Shown here in pieces: positions 30,422 to 43,300 of a stretch of DNA of 64,000 nt (position 1 is the stretch's first letter; the number at the start of each line of letters is the position of its first letter). A program made the translations under genes and the position numbers. The notes beneath the pieces were generated by a model. That model saw only the letters and a list, made by a program, of their open reading frames with translations. It was not told the origin of the DNA and made no database searches. Origin of the DNA: Sarcocystis neurona (taxonomy: Eukaryota; Apicomplexa; Conoidasida; Eucoccidiorida; Sarcocystidae); assembly GCA_000727475.1 (NCBI GenBank), contig KL647294.1, positions 143,758 through 207,757 of the forward strand, given 5' to 3'.

Positions 30422-33400
30422 AGAGGAATGAGAAGCTGCGGAGCCGTTCCACAGCAGCAGCTGCTGGTCCGCAGAAAGCATCGCGAGTAGCGCCGCCTGC
30501 TGCGTACTCCACGCTGCATTTAATACAAAATCGCTGGGCGCGAGCAAGCTGCTACCTCGACTGCTGGCGCCGCCTCTGCTGCTGCTGTTTCTTGCAGCAT
30601 CCCCGTCCTTCCCGCGTGCGTCTGCTGCAATTGGGTCCCGCAAGGCCGGCCTGCTGCTGCTGTTGTGCAGTGGGCAACGGCGGAATCGTGAGACGGCTGC
30701 CCGACTTATGGGGTAGCGGCGACGCGACTCGCTGCTGCTGCTGCTGGACTCATCTGCTGCAGCTGCTGCAGCAGTCACGCCTCGGCTTCTGAAGCTGCTG
30801 CTGCGAGCCTCGTCCTCGCGACGCCGCGGACGAAGAGGAAAAGGAGGTGTAGACGACGAAGCGCCGGCGTAAACGCCCTCCTGTACTTCCTCGTATCGCA
30901 GCCGTTGCCACACGTTGTACACTTCTCCCATTCTTCTTCCTGCTGCTGCTGCTTCTCCGTCTTCTTCATCGTCATCTTCTTCTTCCGAGAGGACGAGTTT
31001 CCCTATGCTGAAGCCCCGCGCGTTGCGACTGAAAATAAACTTCTGCTGCTGCTGCACGTCCGACACATGCACTTCCAGTAGCCGCAGCGCCCCACATTCT
31101 TCTTTGTTGCTGCTGCTGCGGCTGACTCTGCCGCGACGTCCCCCCCCCGACCCCACAAACCTGCGGCGCTCGTGTACGAAGTGGCGGCACACACNNNNNN
31201 NNNNNNNNNNNNNNNNNNNNNNNNNNNNNNNNNNNNNNNNNNNNNNNNNNNNNNNNNNNNNNNNNNNNNNNNNNNNNNNNNNNNNNNNNNNNNNNNNNNN
31301 NNNNNNNNNNNNNNNNNNNNNNNNNNNNNNNNNNNNNNNNNNNNNNNNNNNNNNNNNNNNNNNNNNNNNNNNNNNNNNNNNNNNNNNNNNNNNNNNNNNN
31401 NNNNNNNNNNNNNNNNNNNNNNNNNNNNNNNNNNNNNNNNNNNNNNNNNNNNNNNNNNNNNNNNNNNNNNNNNNNNNNNNNNNNNNNNNNNNNNNNNNNN
31501 NNNNNNNNNNNNNNNNNNNNNNNNNNNNNNNNNNNNNNNNNNNNNNNNNNNNNNNNNNNNNNNNNNNNNNNNNNNNNNNNNNNNNNNNNNNNNNNNNNNN
31601 NNNNNNNNNNNNNNNNNNNNNNNNNNNNNNNNNNNNNNNNNNNNNNNNNNNNNNNNNNNNNNNNNNNNNNNNNNNNNNNNNNNNNNNNNNNNNNNNNNNN
31701 NNNNNNNNNNNNNNNNNNNNNNNNNNNNNNNNNNNNNNNNNNNNNNNNNNNNNNNNNNNNNNNNNNNNNNNNNNNNNNNNNNNNNNNNNNNNNNNNNNNN
31801 NNNNNNNNNNNNNNNNNNNNNNNNNNNNNNNNNNNNNNNNNNNNNNNNNNNNNNNNNNNNNNNNNNNNNNNNNNNNNNNNNNNNNNNNNNNNNNNNNNNN
31901 NNNNNNNNNNNNNNNNNNNNNNNNNNNACGAAGTGGCGGCACACACGTCCACTGCGCCTTTGAAATGCCTCTCCACCTCCTCTTGCTCTCGCTCGCGTGG
32001 GGTCTGCTGCTGCTGCCCCTGTCGCTGCTGCTGTTGCTCCCTCTCCTTCGTCTGCTGCTGCTGCTGCTGCGTCAGTTGTTGCTGCCTTCATTGCAGCTGC
32101 GTCTGCTCTCCGGGCCCCGGCCGCCACTTCTGCTCCAGTTGCTGATGGCTGCTCCTCCGACTCCTCCTCTGCCGCTGCTGCAGCATCCCGTGCTGCTGGT
32201 GCCACAGCGTCACCGCGAGATGCGGCGCAGCTCCTGCGACTGCTCCCAGTGACCCGGGACAGGCAGCTCGTTCTTCGCCTTTTGTTGCCATGTGCCCTGC
32301 TGTTGGCGCCGCGCTGCTGCCTGCTGCCTGGCTCGCTGCTGCCAAGCGGCTGCTGCTGCGGCTTCTCGACCTTCTCGTCATCAGAAGACAGCGATGCGCC
32401 GTCGCTGCTGCTGAAGCTGCTGCAGCTCTCAGCGCTGCTGTCCGACGATGTCCAGAACGCTCGCGGTCGCAGCGAGAGCAGCACGTTCGGCTGCAGCCGC
32501 ACGCGGCACGCAGCAGCTGCCGCTGTTGCCACTGCGCCTGCTGCTGCTGGAGGATGGCGACGACGGCCAGGCGGCCGCGCTGCTCTATCTGCTGCTGCTT
32601 TGCCTCCTGCGGGAACAGCTGTAGTAGCAGCAGCAGGAGACACATAGGCGGCCTCACTCATTCCTTCCGGTGTATGTACACCCCGTGGTTGCGATAGCAC
32701 ACGCTGTAGAGGACGCCTGGTTCCGCCTGCGTCCTCTCCATCGCTGCTGCTCTGCCTGCTGCCACTCCTGCTGCTATCGCTGCTGCCGCTGTTGCTGTTC
32801 CTGCATCTGCGAGTGCTGCACCTGCCCCTCTCGCGGCCGCTTCTTCTACTGCCGTCGCTGCTGCTGCTGCCGTCGCTGCCCCTGCTGCCGCTGCTGTCGG
32901 TGCTGCTGCCGCTGCTGCTAGGACTCTGCCGCCGGCTGCGCTGTCGCGGCTGCTGGTGCTGCTCCAGCAGCGGCAGCAAGGCAGCATCCTCCAGAACGTA
33001 GCGCAGCGCAGTGACTTGCAACGCGTCATGGGCAGGACCCGTGGGTGCTATGATTACCGGGGTTCTCACTCTGCTGCTGCTGCTATGCAGCTGCTGGTGC
33101 TCCTGCGGCCAGAAGTAGCCAGCACCCGACGATGCTGCAGACACTCGCAGCAACTGATCGTGCAGCAGCAGACCCTTGGAAGCGGGAGCGTCGCACTGGC
33201 CAGCACCCGCTTCGGCAGCACGAGGCGTAGCAGCAGCGGCGACCGCAGCAGCAGACAAACTTCTGCTGCTGCGGTCGAAGTCTACTCTGCGACGTTTGCT
33301 GGGACTCTTAGTACCACGGGAAACCGCGGCAACCGCAGCAGCTGCCGCGCGGCCCCCGCTGTTACTGCGGGGGCTGCCCGCAAGTGTCGTCCGGCAGCAG

Positions 33401-34209
33401 CCGCCTCCTCTCCAGCCGCTGCTGCGGACGCTGTGGCCGCTAGTGGTGCATGCGCGATGCTGGCAAGAGCAGCACGCGCCGGCGTGGTTTGCCCCTCCTG
33501 CTGTGTCCCCTTCGAGGAGGTCGTAAAAGTAGCAGACTGCCAGGCCATTGACGACTTCTCTTTGCAGGAACTGCTTGGCTGCAGTAGCAGCAGCTGCAGC
33601 AGCACTTTCCCTTTGTCTGGTGCTACGACCCTTCGTGCCGTCCAAGAGGGCAGCAGCAGCCGCCCGGCGCCGGTTGGTGACGTTCTGGCTGAACCGGAGT
33701 CTGTGTGCAAACGCTGGAGCAGTAGCAGCCCCAACGTTGTGTCGCTCCTCATGCTGCTGCTGCTGCAGCAGGTACTGGTGCAGCAGCGCCGCAGGGTGTG
33801 GCGCGCTGCTCCGCTGCACGACCGCAGGTGCGCAGCAGCCGCCGCTGCCGCGCGTCAGCAGCGCCGCAGTGACCTGCTGCGGACTCCAGTACGGGGTGTA
33901 CGTACACCGCACTGGCTGTAGCGAGAGCGAGACAACCGGCGGGGGAGGCAGCACCAACTTTTCCTCCAAAGCTCCCGCCGAGTAACAAACGACGGGGTCC
34001 CCCGCGGACCGCATATTTCTCGAACTCCTCAGCGAAGGCCAAACAACGGGACCCACCACACATGTGTGACACCGGCAAGCAGGTGAAGCACAAGATTTAC
34101 CCAGTATTGCCCTTGTTGCCGAGAAGAAAGGAAGAGGCGGAGAAGAGTCGAAAGAAGAGGAAGAACGAATAGAAGAGGGAAGGGGAGAACACTCTTCAGA
34201 AATAGACAA
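30422..34209 (-). CDS. WD-repeat-like protein, large low-complexity exon(s) spanning an N run
   Basis: This minus-strand coding region is split by the N run at 31195-31927. On the upstream side the frame contains GPAHDALQVTALRYVLEDAA, Ser/Ala runs and acidic Ser-rich segments. On the downstream side it contains GALRLLEVHVSDVQ, KFIFSRNARGFSIGKLVL, an acidic run, MGEVYNVWQRLRYEEVQEG, and finally FVLNAAWSTQQAALLAMLSA then QQLLLWNGS, which reads as a WD40 blade. A donor (TCT/gtaaga) at 30420-30421 is in phase 0; without it the frame stops at 30389. In the given coordinates the two halves are in different frames, but removing the N run plus the duplicated 19 bp (752 bp in total) puts them in one frame. 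I do not recognise the specific family. The 5' end is not defined; near 34000 a second frame (FEKYAVRGGPRRLLLGGSFG) also looks protein-like. Confidence 0.45.
31195..31927. other. Assembly gap (733 N), probably an unmerged contig overlap
   Basis: The 19 bases just before the Ns (31176-31194, acgaagtggcggcacacac) are identical to the 19 bases just after them (31928-31946). Removing one copy plus the Ns restores the reading frame of the surrounding minus-strand exon. Confidence 0.85.
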
Positions 34210-34396
34210 ACCCTATGTTGCAAGGGGGCGCGCGGCTGCTGCGGCGGCAATCTGCTGCTGTTCCTGCTACACCAGCCTACGACTCCTCCTCCTGCTGCTC
34301 CTTCCTACTGCGGCTACGACCGCGGCGACACACACCCAACGGGATTTAACGAAAAGAACTGCACCTGGCTGCCGTCATCTCGCTGGTGCTGCTGCT

Positions 34397-35184
34397 GTGG
34401 CGTCTTGTCCCCGCGGGCGGCCCTTGCTGCCCTCCCCACCGTCGGGTGCGGCTGCTGCTGCTGTCCGTGCCAGTCACGCCATTACTGCTACTGCTGCTGC
34501 TGCCACCGAAGCGCAGGCGGTCACGCTGCAGCCGCTCAAAGCAAGTGTCCTGCAGGTGAGAAGTGCCGCAGCTGTGCAAACTTCTGGAGCAGCAGCGGCA
34601 GCAGCAGCAATCTTGGATGGGCAGAAGAAAGAAGTCGAAGCAGAGAAGGTGCCACGCCAAAGCACTCCCACCCCGACAGCTCGTTAACAACACGGGGCCC
34701 TGGCAGCAGCAGGGGCGGCATCCCAGTATCCGCAGCAGCTGCAGCTAACTAGCTGCAGCTGCGGCAGCAACCGACTTCTGCTGGGGCAGCAGCTTTCTAC
34801 GAGCAACAGCAGCAGCTTTGTAGGAGCCCGTCCAGCAACTACTGCACTTGTCAAAGAAGGGCAGCACCAGCTCTCTGCCAGCAGCAGCAGCAGCTTTCTA
34901 TTAACAGCAGCAGCAGCAGCTTTCTATTGCCGCGACATGTGGCGGCGGCACCGGCTGCCTCACACAGACGGAAAAAGTTCCTCGCAGGGACAGCAGTTTG
35001 TCGCCTGCAGCAACGGAAGAAGGAAAGGCTGGTGTTTCCTGGAGGTTCCAGGTCAAAGGAAGACGCACCGCAGCACCAGCAGCATCAGAGACCCACTGTC
35101 ATCACAGACGGTGCGCATGCACAGCTGCAGCAGCCACAGGTCCAGGGCAGCGTGAACAACAACACAGCAAGGCTGCTTCGATGA
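34397..35184 (+). CDS. Weak candidate exons, plus strand
   Basis: Two plus-strand frames show non-repetitive stretches: GQKKEVEAEKVPRQSTPTP ending near 34684, and KKERLVFPGGSRSKEDAPQH with TVITDGAHAQ between 35020 and 35130. The rest is Ala/Gln repetition. I could not find consistent splice joins or a family. Confidence 0.2.
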
Positions 35185-35358
35185 TCGGCGACCGCACGCC
35201 CGGGTGCCGCCGTACTTATTACCACGTCGACAAAATGGTGCGTCTAGAACGGCGAAGCAGTAACAGAAGAGGAGTAGCAGAAGCACGAATGATGCGACAG
35301 GAGCAGCAGCGAGATACCTGCGGGTAGACACAGCAGAGAAACGCACATACACCAGCAG

Positions 35359-35812
35359 ATGGAAGGGAAGAGCAAAACAAGAAAGCTTCAGTGCAGCAGA
35401 AGCAGCGGAAAATTTGAAAAAGAGATTTTACGGAGACTCAAAGAAGAGTTTCGCTCCAACAAACGCCACCTCTGTCCCTTCGCTCGAGCAGCTGCAGTTG
35501 CTGCTGCTGCTGTTGCTGCTGCTGCTGTTGCTACAGCTGCTGTTGCTACAGCTGCTGTTGCTGGCGGTGCTGCTTGCTCGTGCTGCTACGACTGCTGCTG
35601 CTGCTGCTGGTGTGGCTGTTCCTGCTGCTGCTGTGGCTGTTGCTGCTACGATGCCCCAGCTCGTGGGGCTTCGATACGACGCATGCAGCCGGGACGCACG
35701 CATGCGCACACGTCCTGCGGCACATGCAAAAATTAAGGTTGACGAAGAAAACCGGATAGACTTTGCAGATCTCCCCTCCTTCGTTCAAACTTCTGTCTGC
35801 GCACCTCTGTAA
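35359..35812 (+). CDS. Weak candidate, small Lys/Arg-rich plus-strand gene
   Basis: An ATG at 35359 starts a basic, non-repetitive segment (MEGKSKTRKLQCSRSSGKFE, then KEILRRLKEEFRSNKRH). It runs into a long GCT/CTG repeat. In another frame the 3' end reads KIKVDEENRIDFADLPSF and stops at 35812. An intron over the repeat would be needed to connect them. No family is recognised. Confidence 0.25.
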
Positions 35813-35989
35813 CATTCACTTTCTCACGTATATACCGATAGCTGTAGTGAGAACTGCTTGTGTAACCGTACTTGTGCTTACACATATATGCGCAGGTGTG
35901 GCTGCACGGGGCTACCGTCGCAGCAGCTGCTGTTTGAACGGCCTTGGCAGCCCACTTTGCCGTGGCTAGCGCCGCTGCTACTGCTCGCT

Positions 35990-36330
35990 CCGCTGCTGCT
36001 ATTACTGCTACTGCTCGCTCCGCTGCTGCTATTACTGCTGCTGCTCTGCTGCTGCTGCTCTGCTGCTGCTGTTACTGCTGCTGCTGCTCTGCTGCTGCTG
36101 TTACTGCTGCTGCTGCTCAGCTGCTGCTGTTCCTGCTGCTGCTGCTCTGCTGCTGCTGTTACTGCTGCTGCTGTTCCTGCTGCTGCTGCTCTGCTGCTGC
36201 TGTTACTGCTGCTGCTGCTCAGCTGCTGGTGTTCCTGCTGCTGCTGCTCAGCTGCTGCTGATCTGCTGCTGCTGATGATCTGCTGCTGCTGCTCTCCTGC
36301 TGCTCTGCTGCTGCTTCTGTGCCGCTGCTG
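35990..36330. repeat. CTG-based minisatellite
   Basis: Imperfect units of ctgctgctgctctgctgctgctgttactg type are repeated, open in all frames. It lies just upstream of the pseudouridine synthase gene. Confidence 0.8.
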
Positions 36331-36586
36331 CTTGAGCTGCTGCTGCTAGCGGTGCCGCTTTTATGGCTGCACGGTGGCCTTTGATGAGCCTGTGTCGCTG
36401 CTCTCCAGGTGCTGCTGCCTTTGTTGGTAGTATTGCCGCTGCAGCTTCTGCTGCTGTCCCTGTTTCTGCCGCCGTTGTTGTCGAAGAAGCAGAGCCGGCA
36501 GGCGGTGTTTTTTGCAAGCGCGCTGCTGAGCGGACCGAGCCCAGAGAGCGTGAGTGGTCCTGCTGCTGCAGCTGCGGGTCGCGGGA

Positions 36587-39500
36587 ATGGCGGCGCTTAC
36601 CGAGGAACAGTTCTTGCATGTTAGTGCCGGTGCTGCTGCAGCTCCGCCCCTTCCGCTGAGAGGCTTCCCCGCCTTCACTGCTGCTGCTGCTGGCTCTCCT
36701 GCGTGTCTTCCTGCTGCTGCTCTCCCTTCGGCAGCTGCTCCTCCCTCTGCTGCTGCTTGGGTGCCTTCGCGGCCCGGCCTTCCTCCGCTGCAGCAGCAGG
36801 CTGCCGCGGAGTCTCCTGTAGCTGCCCTTGCTGTGGCTGCCGTTCCTGTTGCTTCTGCTGCTCGTTCTGCGCCTCCTGCGCCTCCTCCTACCTGTTCTCT
36901 TGCTGTATCTGTTGCTCCGACCTCTGCTGCTTGTTCTTTTGTCCCTGCTGCCACGCTTCGTCTCTCGACTGCTCAGGCAGCTGCTGCTGCTGCTCTTCCT
37001 CCTACTGCCGTCACTCCAGCTGCTACTCTTTCCGCTGGTGCAGCAGAAGTTGCTAGCCATTCTCGTGCTACGCCCATGCGAAATTCCGCGGCGGCTCCGT
37101 CCACATCTGCGTGCGCAGCGGCCCCTGCCTCTCTCTCCTCTGCTGCTGACGCTGTTGCTGCCGATTCTGCTGGTGATGCTGCGCCTGCTGCAGAACGACA
37201 CGTCGCACGCATGCACCAGTGTTCTCTCTGCAGCTGCGGCGACAGCAGCAACGGCCGCCTGCCCTGCTGTAGAAATCTCCGCCTTTCCTGTTCCTTCCAC
37301 AAGTGTCGCGCCAGCTGCAGCATCCCTGGCAATAGCAGGAACGCCCGCAGCAGCAGCACCGCCCACAGCAGCAGCTGCTGCAGCGGGGACTCCAGAAGCA
37401 GCAGCAGCAACTGCAGCAACAGCGCTTGGACCGCTGGCAGCAGCGGGCGCACCCCTGGGTGCAGCACGGGTCTTGCGTCCGTGGCATCACCGGAAGGCAG
37501 GTGCTTGCCTGCTCTAGCCTCCGCTTCTTTCTGCTGCTGTTCTGGCGAACGAGACGCACTTTCTACAGCAACAACTGGCGCATCAGCAAACAGCATCTCG
37601 CCCGTTGTCGCTGCCGCTGCGGCTGCGTTTGCCACGAGCCGTTCTAATACTACTGCTGCTGCTGTTGCTGCAGCTCCTCACACTGGCACCAACATGGCTT
37701 GCAGTAGTCCTGCCACTGCTGCTTGTCGTGCCGCTGCGACTCCAACTGCTGCGGTGACAGGAAGGAATTCTGTTGAGGACGCGACGGTGCAGCAGACGCA
37801 GCACCAGCAGCTGCCGCGGCAACCAGCACAGCAGGGGCAGAAGCAACAGAGGCAACAGCAGGGAAAGCAGCCCCCACAACAGCAGCTACAGCTACAGCAA
37901 CAGCAGCTACAGCTACAGCAACAGCAGCTACAGCTACAGCAACAGCAGCTACAGCTACGGCAACAGCAGGAGCAACAGCAGGAGCAACAGCAGGAGCAAC
38001 AGCAGGAGCAACAGCAGCAGCAACAGCAGCCGCAGCAGCCCCCGGAGCAACAGGAGGAGCAGCAGGGACAGCAGCAGCAGCAGCAACGGGAAAACCAGAA
38101 GCAGCAGAAGCGAAAGCAGAAACGACAATTTGTGTGGAGCGATGACGTCCCCAGGGGGAAGTTCCTACTAAAAATTGCCTATGATGGACAGAGTTACTCG
38201 GTAATCCTTCGCCACGCGTTATTGCGCTCATAGAGCGGATGCGGCTGCTGCCGAGATTGCTGTTGCTGCTGTTGCAGCCGCTGCCGAGATGGCTGCTGCT
38301 ATTGCCGCTGCGGCGGAGATGGCTGCTGCGGAGATCGCTGCAGCTGCTGTTGCTGCTGCTGCCGAGCCTGCTGATGCATGTCTTTGCCTTGTCGTGATGG
38401 ATTTACTGATGCCGCGGAGGTTTCTCGTGCGGATACGCAACTGCTGCTGCTGCTGCCATTCTGCGTAGCCACACGCTGCTTCAGGTACGTCTGTCAATAC
38501 TGCTGCTGCGTCTTCTCCTCCAGATACAACTGCTGCGATGAACCTGCGGCTGGGCTGACGCCTCCGCCCCCCAAGTCTCTCTGTGCTCCTGCTGTTTCTG
38601 CGAATAGCGCTGGTTCTACTTCTGCTGCTCCTCCACCACCTCTTTCTCCTTCATTAACTGCTGCTGCGGTGGCTGGTGCCGCTGCTGTTCCTGCTGCTCC
38701 AGCTGTGCGGGGTGCAGAGGCTTTCGCTCCTGACTCTGCTGCTGTTGCTTTCACGAGTGCTGCTGCCGCTACTACTGTTGATCTCACTACTGCTGCTGCT
38801 GCGTTTGTGTGTGTCGGGCCTCTGCTGCTGAGAAGGTTTGTAGCTGCGTGAAATGCTGCTGCTGTTGAGGTTGCTCGTGTCGCAGCCGCGTTGCTGCTCT
38901 AATGGGATTGAGGCCGGTATGAGAGCTGCTACCGCAGCTGCGTTTGTTGGCGGAGGAGCTGCTGCTAACGACTTCGGATGTGTGTTTGTGGTCAGGGACT
39001 TGCCTGCCAAGCGGAAGATTCGGGTGTACGTACAGTCGAGGACGCCCTTTTTGCTGCCTTGCAAAGAACGTGTCTCATCCCAGACCGCATCCACTGGTAG
39101 GGAACCTCTGCAGTTCTTCTCTCCCCTGCTGCGGCTGCTGCTTGACGCTGGTGTACAACAGCAACACAGAAGCTCGCTGTCCTCCCGCTGGCCCAACAGA
39201 AAGCGAGTTTCTTCGAGAAACGTCGGTGCCTCTGCTGCTGCTGTTGCTGCTGCTGGGTGTGTTGGTACACGTGCCCGTGCTGCCTTCACCATGGCTGCCG
39301 CGCGGGTGCTCCTTACCAATTGTTGCTGCTGCTGCTGCTCCCGTGCTGTCCCTCCCGCAACCCTTCCGCTGCTACCGCGCGCCCCACGTCTTCCGCACCA
39401 GCGCCTTCGTCTTCTGCTGCTGCTTCTTCTTCTTTTCCGACTTTGCCGTCACCCCTGTGCTGCTGCTACGCTTCATTTGGCTCGTCCAGTCGTCCCCTCT

Positions 39501-40297
39501 CTCTTTCTGCAGCTGCTGCTGTTCTTCTCCCCCCATCTCGTCTCCTGCTGTTGGGATCTCCACGGCTGCTTCTTGTTCTCCTGCTGCAGTGACTTCTCGC
39601 GATGTGGACGAACAGACAAAGGCGTACACGCAGCAGGAAATTACGTCTCCGTCGTCCTACGCGTCAAGTAACGTACCACCTCTATCAAATATATATATGT
39701 ATATATATATACATATATGTATACACACACGCATATGTATATATGTATAGGTGCGTACAATTTTGTAGGTGGTGGTGTGTCTAGAAAGTGACCCCTCTGT
39801 TTATATGTAAAAACGTAGACCCGAGGATTTGCTGTTCCTCTGTCTTACACGTCTGTTCGTTTAAACAGAGACACACGGACTACACACACATACACAGAGG
39901 CAACCTTCCCAACACAAAGCCAGATATAGGTGTAGAGATCTCTCTACGTGTAGATCTACTATCTCTCTATTGAATATGGAGCTGCTCACATGTGTCGATG
40001 CATGCGTGTGTGGTAACATAAGAGGAGTATAAACGCTTGTATGTCTACTGATTTGCATTTCTCTGCCCATGTGTCTATTTCTCTTATATGTGTACTACAC
40101 ACGTAGTAGACACACACAGACAGCGAGACAGCAAGACAGGCAGAAGTCGGTCAAACCTCTGCAGATTTACGTGAAGGTGCCTACACGTATACAAATGTTC
40201 GTACGCGAATGTTTGTCCGTCTTCCTCTGCCAGACTTTCCCCGATCGATATCTGTGTGTGCATGCAGAAAGGGGAAAGGGAAGTAGAAGAAGCCTAC

Positions 40298-40339
<42 letters not shown>

Positions 40340-43300
40340 GTACGTCCACATGCGTATATCTACGGACATTTGTGGGGAGAGATATGTAGCGATAAAGACC
40401 CAGACATATGTCTGTCTTTCTGTAGAAATACTACCTCTTTCTATCGACCGAACCACACGTACATGAATATACTCGTGGGAATACATATAGACACACCAGC
40501 ATATGTACACAAACACACGTGTATATTCTACAGACATAGCTGTGACTCGACAATGCAAGACATAGGCATAGACATACGGATATAGCTACGTAGAACTATC
40601 CATGCGTATCGACGTTGCTATACATATATATGTGTGTCACAGACATATATGTATAGATTTACGTAGAACTATCCACGTATGTCGACCTTGATATATATAT
40701 TAGAGGGATACGTATAGATTTACATAGAACTACCGATGTGTTTCGACGTTGCTGTACACACACAGACGTGTATACATGTGTGTATATGTATGTCTGTACA
40801 TACGTGGATGCGTATATATGCGTCTGCTCGCACTTAGACGTGTATACGTGTACTGACAGAAACAGAGAAGGAAGCGAATGCGTCAAAGATGGAAGGGGAT
40901 GTCGAGGAGTGCGCGTGTACCGTCCTGTCTGCAGTCGGGAACATTTATATCTGCACGTCTGTATGTAAATATAAATAGAGGAAAGTCTGTGTGTGTGTGT
41001 GTGTGTGGGTGGGTGGGTGGTAGAGGGCTTGTACACGTGTATGTTGTGGGTGTCGTTTCTCTTTTGACGAGGCGGAAGGACGTCTGCATGCGGCTTTCGG
41101 ATCCACACGAATTGAGACGCAGACAAGAAAGACGGAGACAGATGTAGGTCAACAACTCTGGTCCGCAGTGTGCCTTTGCTCACGAAGTTTTTGCATATAA
41201 ATATATACGTTACGAACCAATGTGTTCATATACATGTCTACATGTGCAGGTGTGTGTGCATGTCTATACCTTCACACATGTAATATATATGTGTCTGTAC
41301 ATGCATGCGTATACCTGCACACATGTAGTATATATACGTGTGTGTATAGCTATTTGCTGTCTAGAGATTTTTGTGGATGTGTTGTGGATCTGAATATGGC
41401 AGGGAAGCGAAGAAGCGTCGGTTTGCAGAAGGTGCGTCAGTCAATCGTGCTTCACCGGCGGTCGCTGCTTGACCTCTTGTAGCACCTTTTGCCGCTGCTT
41501 TTGCTGCACCACCTGGTTTTTTCGTCGTTTCCTGCTGCCTCTGCTGCAGCTGTTCTGTCGGCACGGTTTTCTCCGTATTGTTTCTGCTTGTGCTCCTTGT
41601 TCTGCGGCTTCTGATTCAGCCTCTGCTGCGATTGCTGCGGCTGCTGCAGCCTTTTCAGCTTCAGCTGTGCTCCTGCTGCTCCACCATAGGTGCCGCGCTT
41701 CGTCCTGCAGCTGCTTCCCCCACCAATGTTTTCTGCTGCCTCACTGCTTCTCGTTGCTGCACTCGTTTCCGCGGAAAAGCCTGCCACGCACAGGGCTGCT
41801 GCTGCAAGAGCCGTTGCAATAGTTCCCCCTGCTGCAGCTGAGAAACGTTGCTGCTATTTCTACTGCTGCCAGCGGCTAGCCAATTTTTCGCTCGCGCCGC
41901 TGCTGATCAATAGCTGCTAAAAGAGCGACTTCCACTATGCCTGCTACTCTACGGTGTGGTGCCGCTGCTGCTGCGACACGTGCAGCTTCTGCGTGCTGCC
42001 CCTGCAGTCGCGCGCGCACTGGTGCTATTACTGCCTCAGAAGCTGCCCGACACTGCGGGTGTTGCTGCTCGTATCGCCGTCCCGGCTGCTATTGCAGCTG
42101 GTTTGGCTGCTGCCGCTTGCCTGCTCTCCTTTTGCACCGTCGTTTCCCTTCTGCTGCTGAACAGCAAGTGTCCCCGCAATGGCGCGGGTCACGCGCTGTT
42201 GCTACTGCGTCTGCTCCTGCTTCGGCTGCTCCTGCTGCTGCTACAGCTGCTACTGCGGCTGCTGCTGCTGGTGCTGCTGCCGCTACTGCTGCTGCTGCTA
42301 CTCCCGCTGCTCCTGCTACTGCTCCTATTGCCCCTGCTGCTTCTACTGCTGCTGCTAGTGCCGCTGCTGCTGCCACTGCTGCTACTGCTACTCCCGCGGC
42401 TGCTACTGCTGCCGCTGCTTCTGCTGCTGCTGCAGACAACTTTGACTACGTGACAATGTTAAACTCGGTACTCCCGAGGGACGTACGCGTCATTGCATGC
42501 GCGCCCGTTCGGTTCGACTTTGATGCGCGGTAAGTAGGAATGTTCGTAATTTTATTATAGGGAGACACGCAGAGGTAGAGAAGTACACGTGGACACGTAC
42601 TTACGCAGGTTACTTGGGAGATACAGATAGAGATGTGGAAGAATCTACATATAAAGCATGTATATGAAGGTGTGTGCACGGATGGCTGAAGAATAGGTCG
42701 ATTGGCTCTAACGTCTGTCTGTGTGTGTGTGTGTGTGGAAGAGCAGCAGCAGCAGCGTGTAGACTCACAGGAACATGAAGACTGGTTGTAAACAGATGTG
42801 TATAAACCTGCCTATCTGTGACGGCACTTCTTAACGTATTCGCACGCATTCGCGTCTGTGTGTGTCTACCCATACACATATATGAACAGACGCATAGATG
42901 CAAGCGGGATGGTAGACAGCGGGGTGTGTTATGTAAAAAGGTGCGTGTCTGTGCCTACACTTATATATGTATATACATAAATATACGTATATACGCGTGT
43001 GTGTATATACACGTATATATACCTGTATACTCGATGACACTTGTCACCTGTTTTTATTCGGGCTGTCTGTTCTGCCGTAGTTACTCAACCCTGTAGAATA
43101 TGCGCATATATATATATATATATACATACGCGCACGAATAGCTGTCTCTGTCTTTGCATATATATATATATATATGTATATAAATATAGATAGATAGATA
43201 GATAGATAACGCATACGCAAAGCTCTTCCAGTGTTTCCCTTTTCATGGCTATATATTAGTATGTACAAAGATGACCTTGTGACTACGACTTTCTCTGTTG

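Noticed and set aside
31003..34209. Reading the N run as real coding sequence
   Set aside because: The exact 19-bp duplicate at the gap edges and the frame arithmetic favour an overlap artefact.
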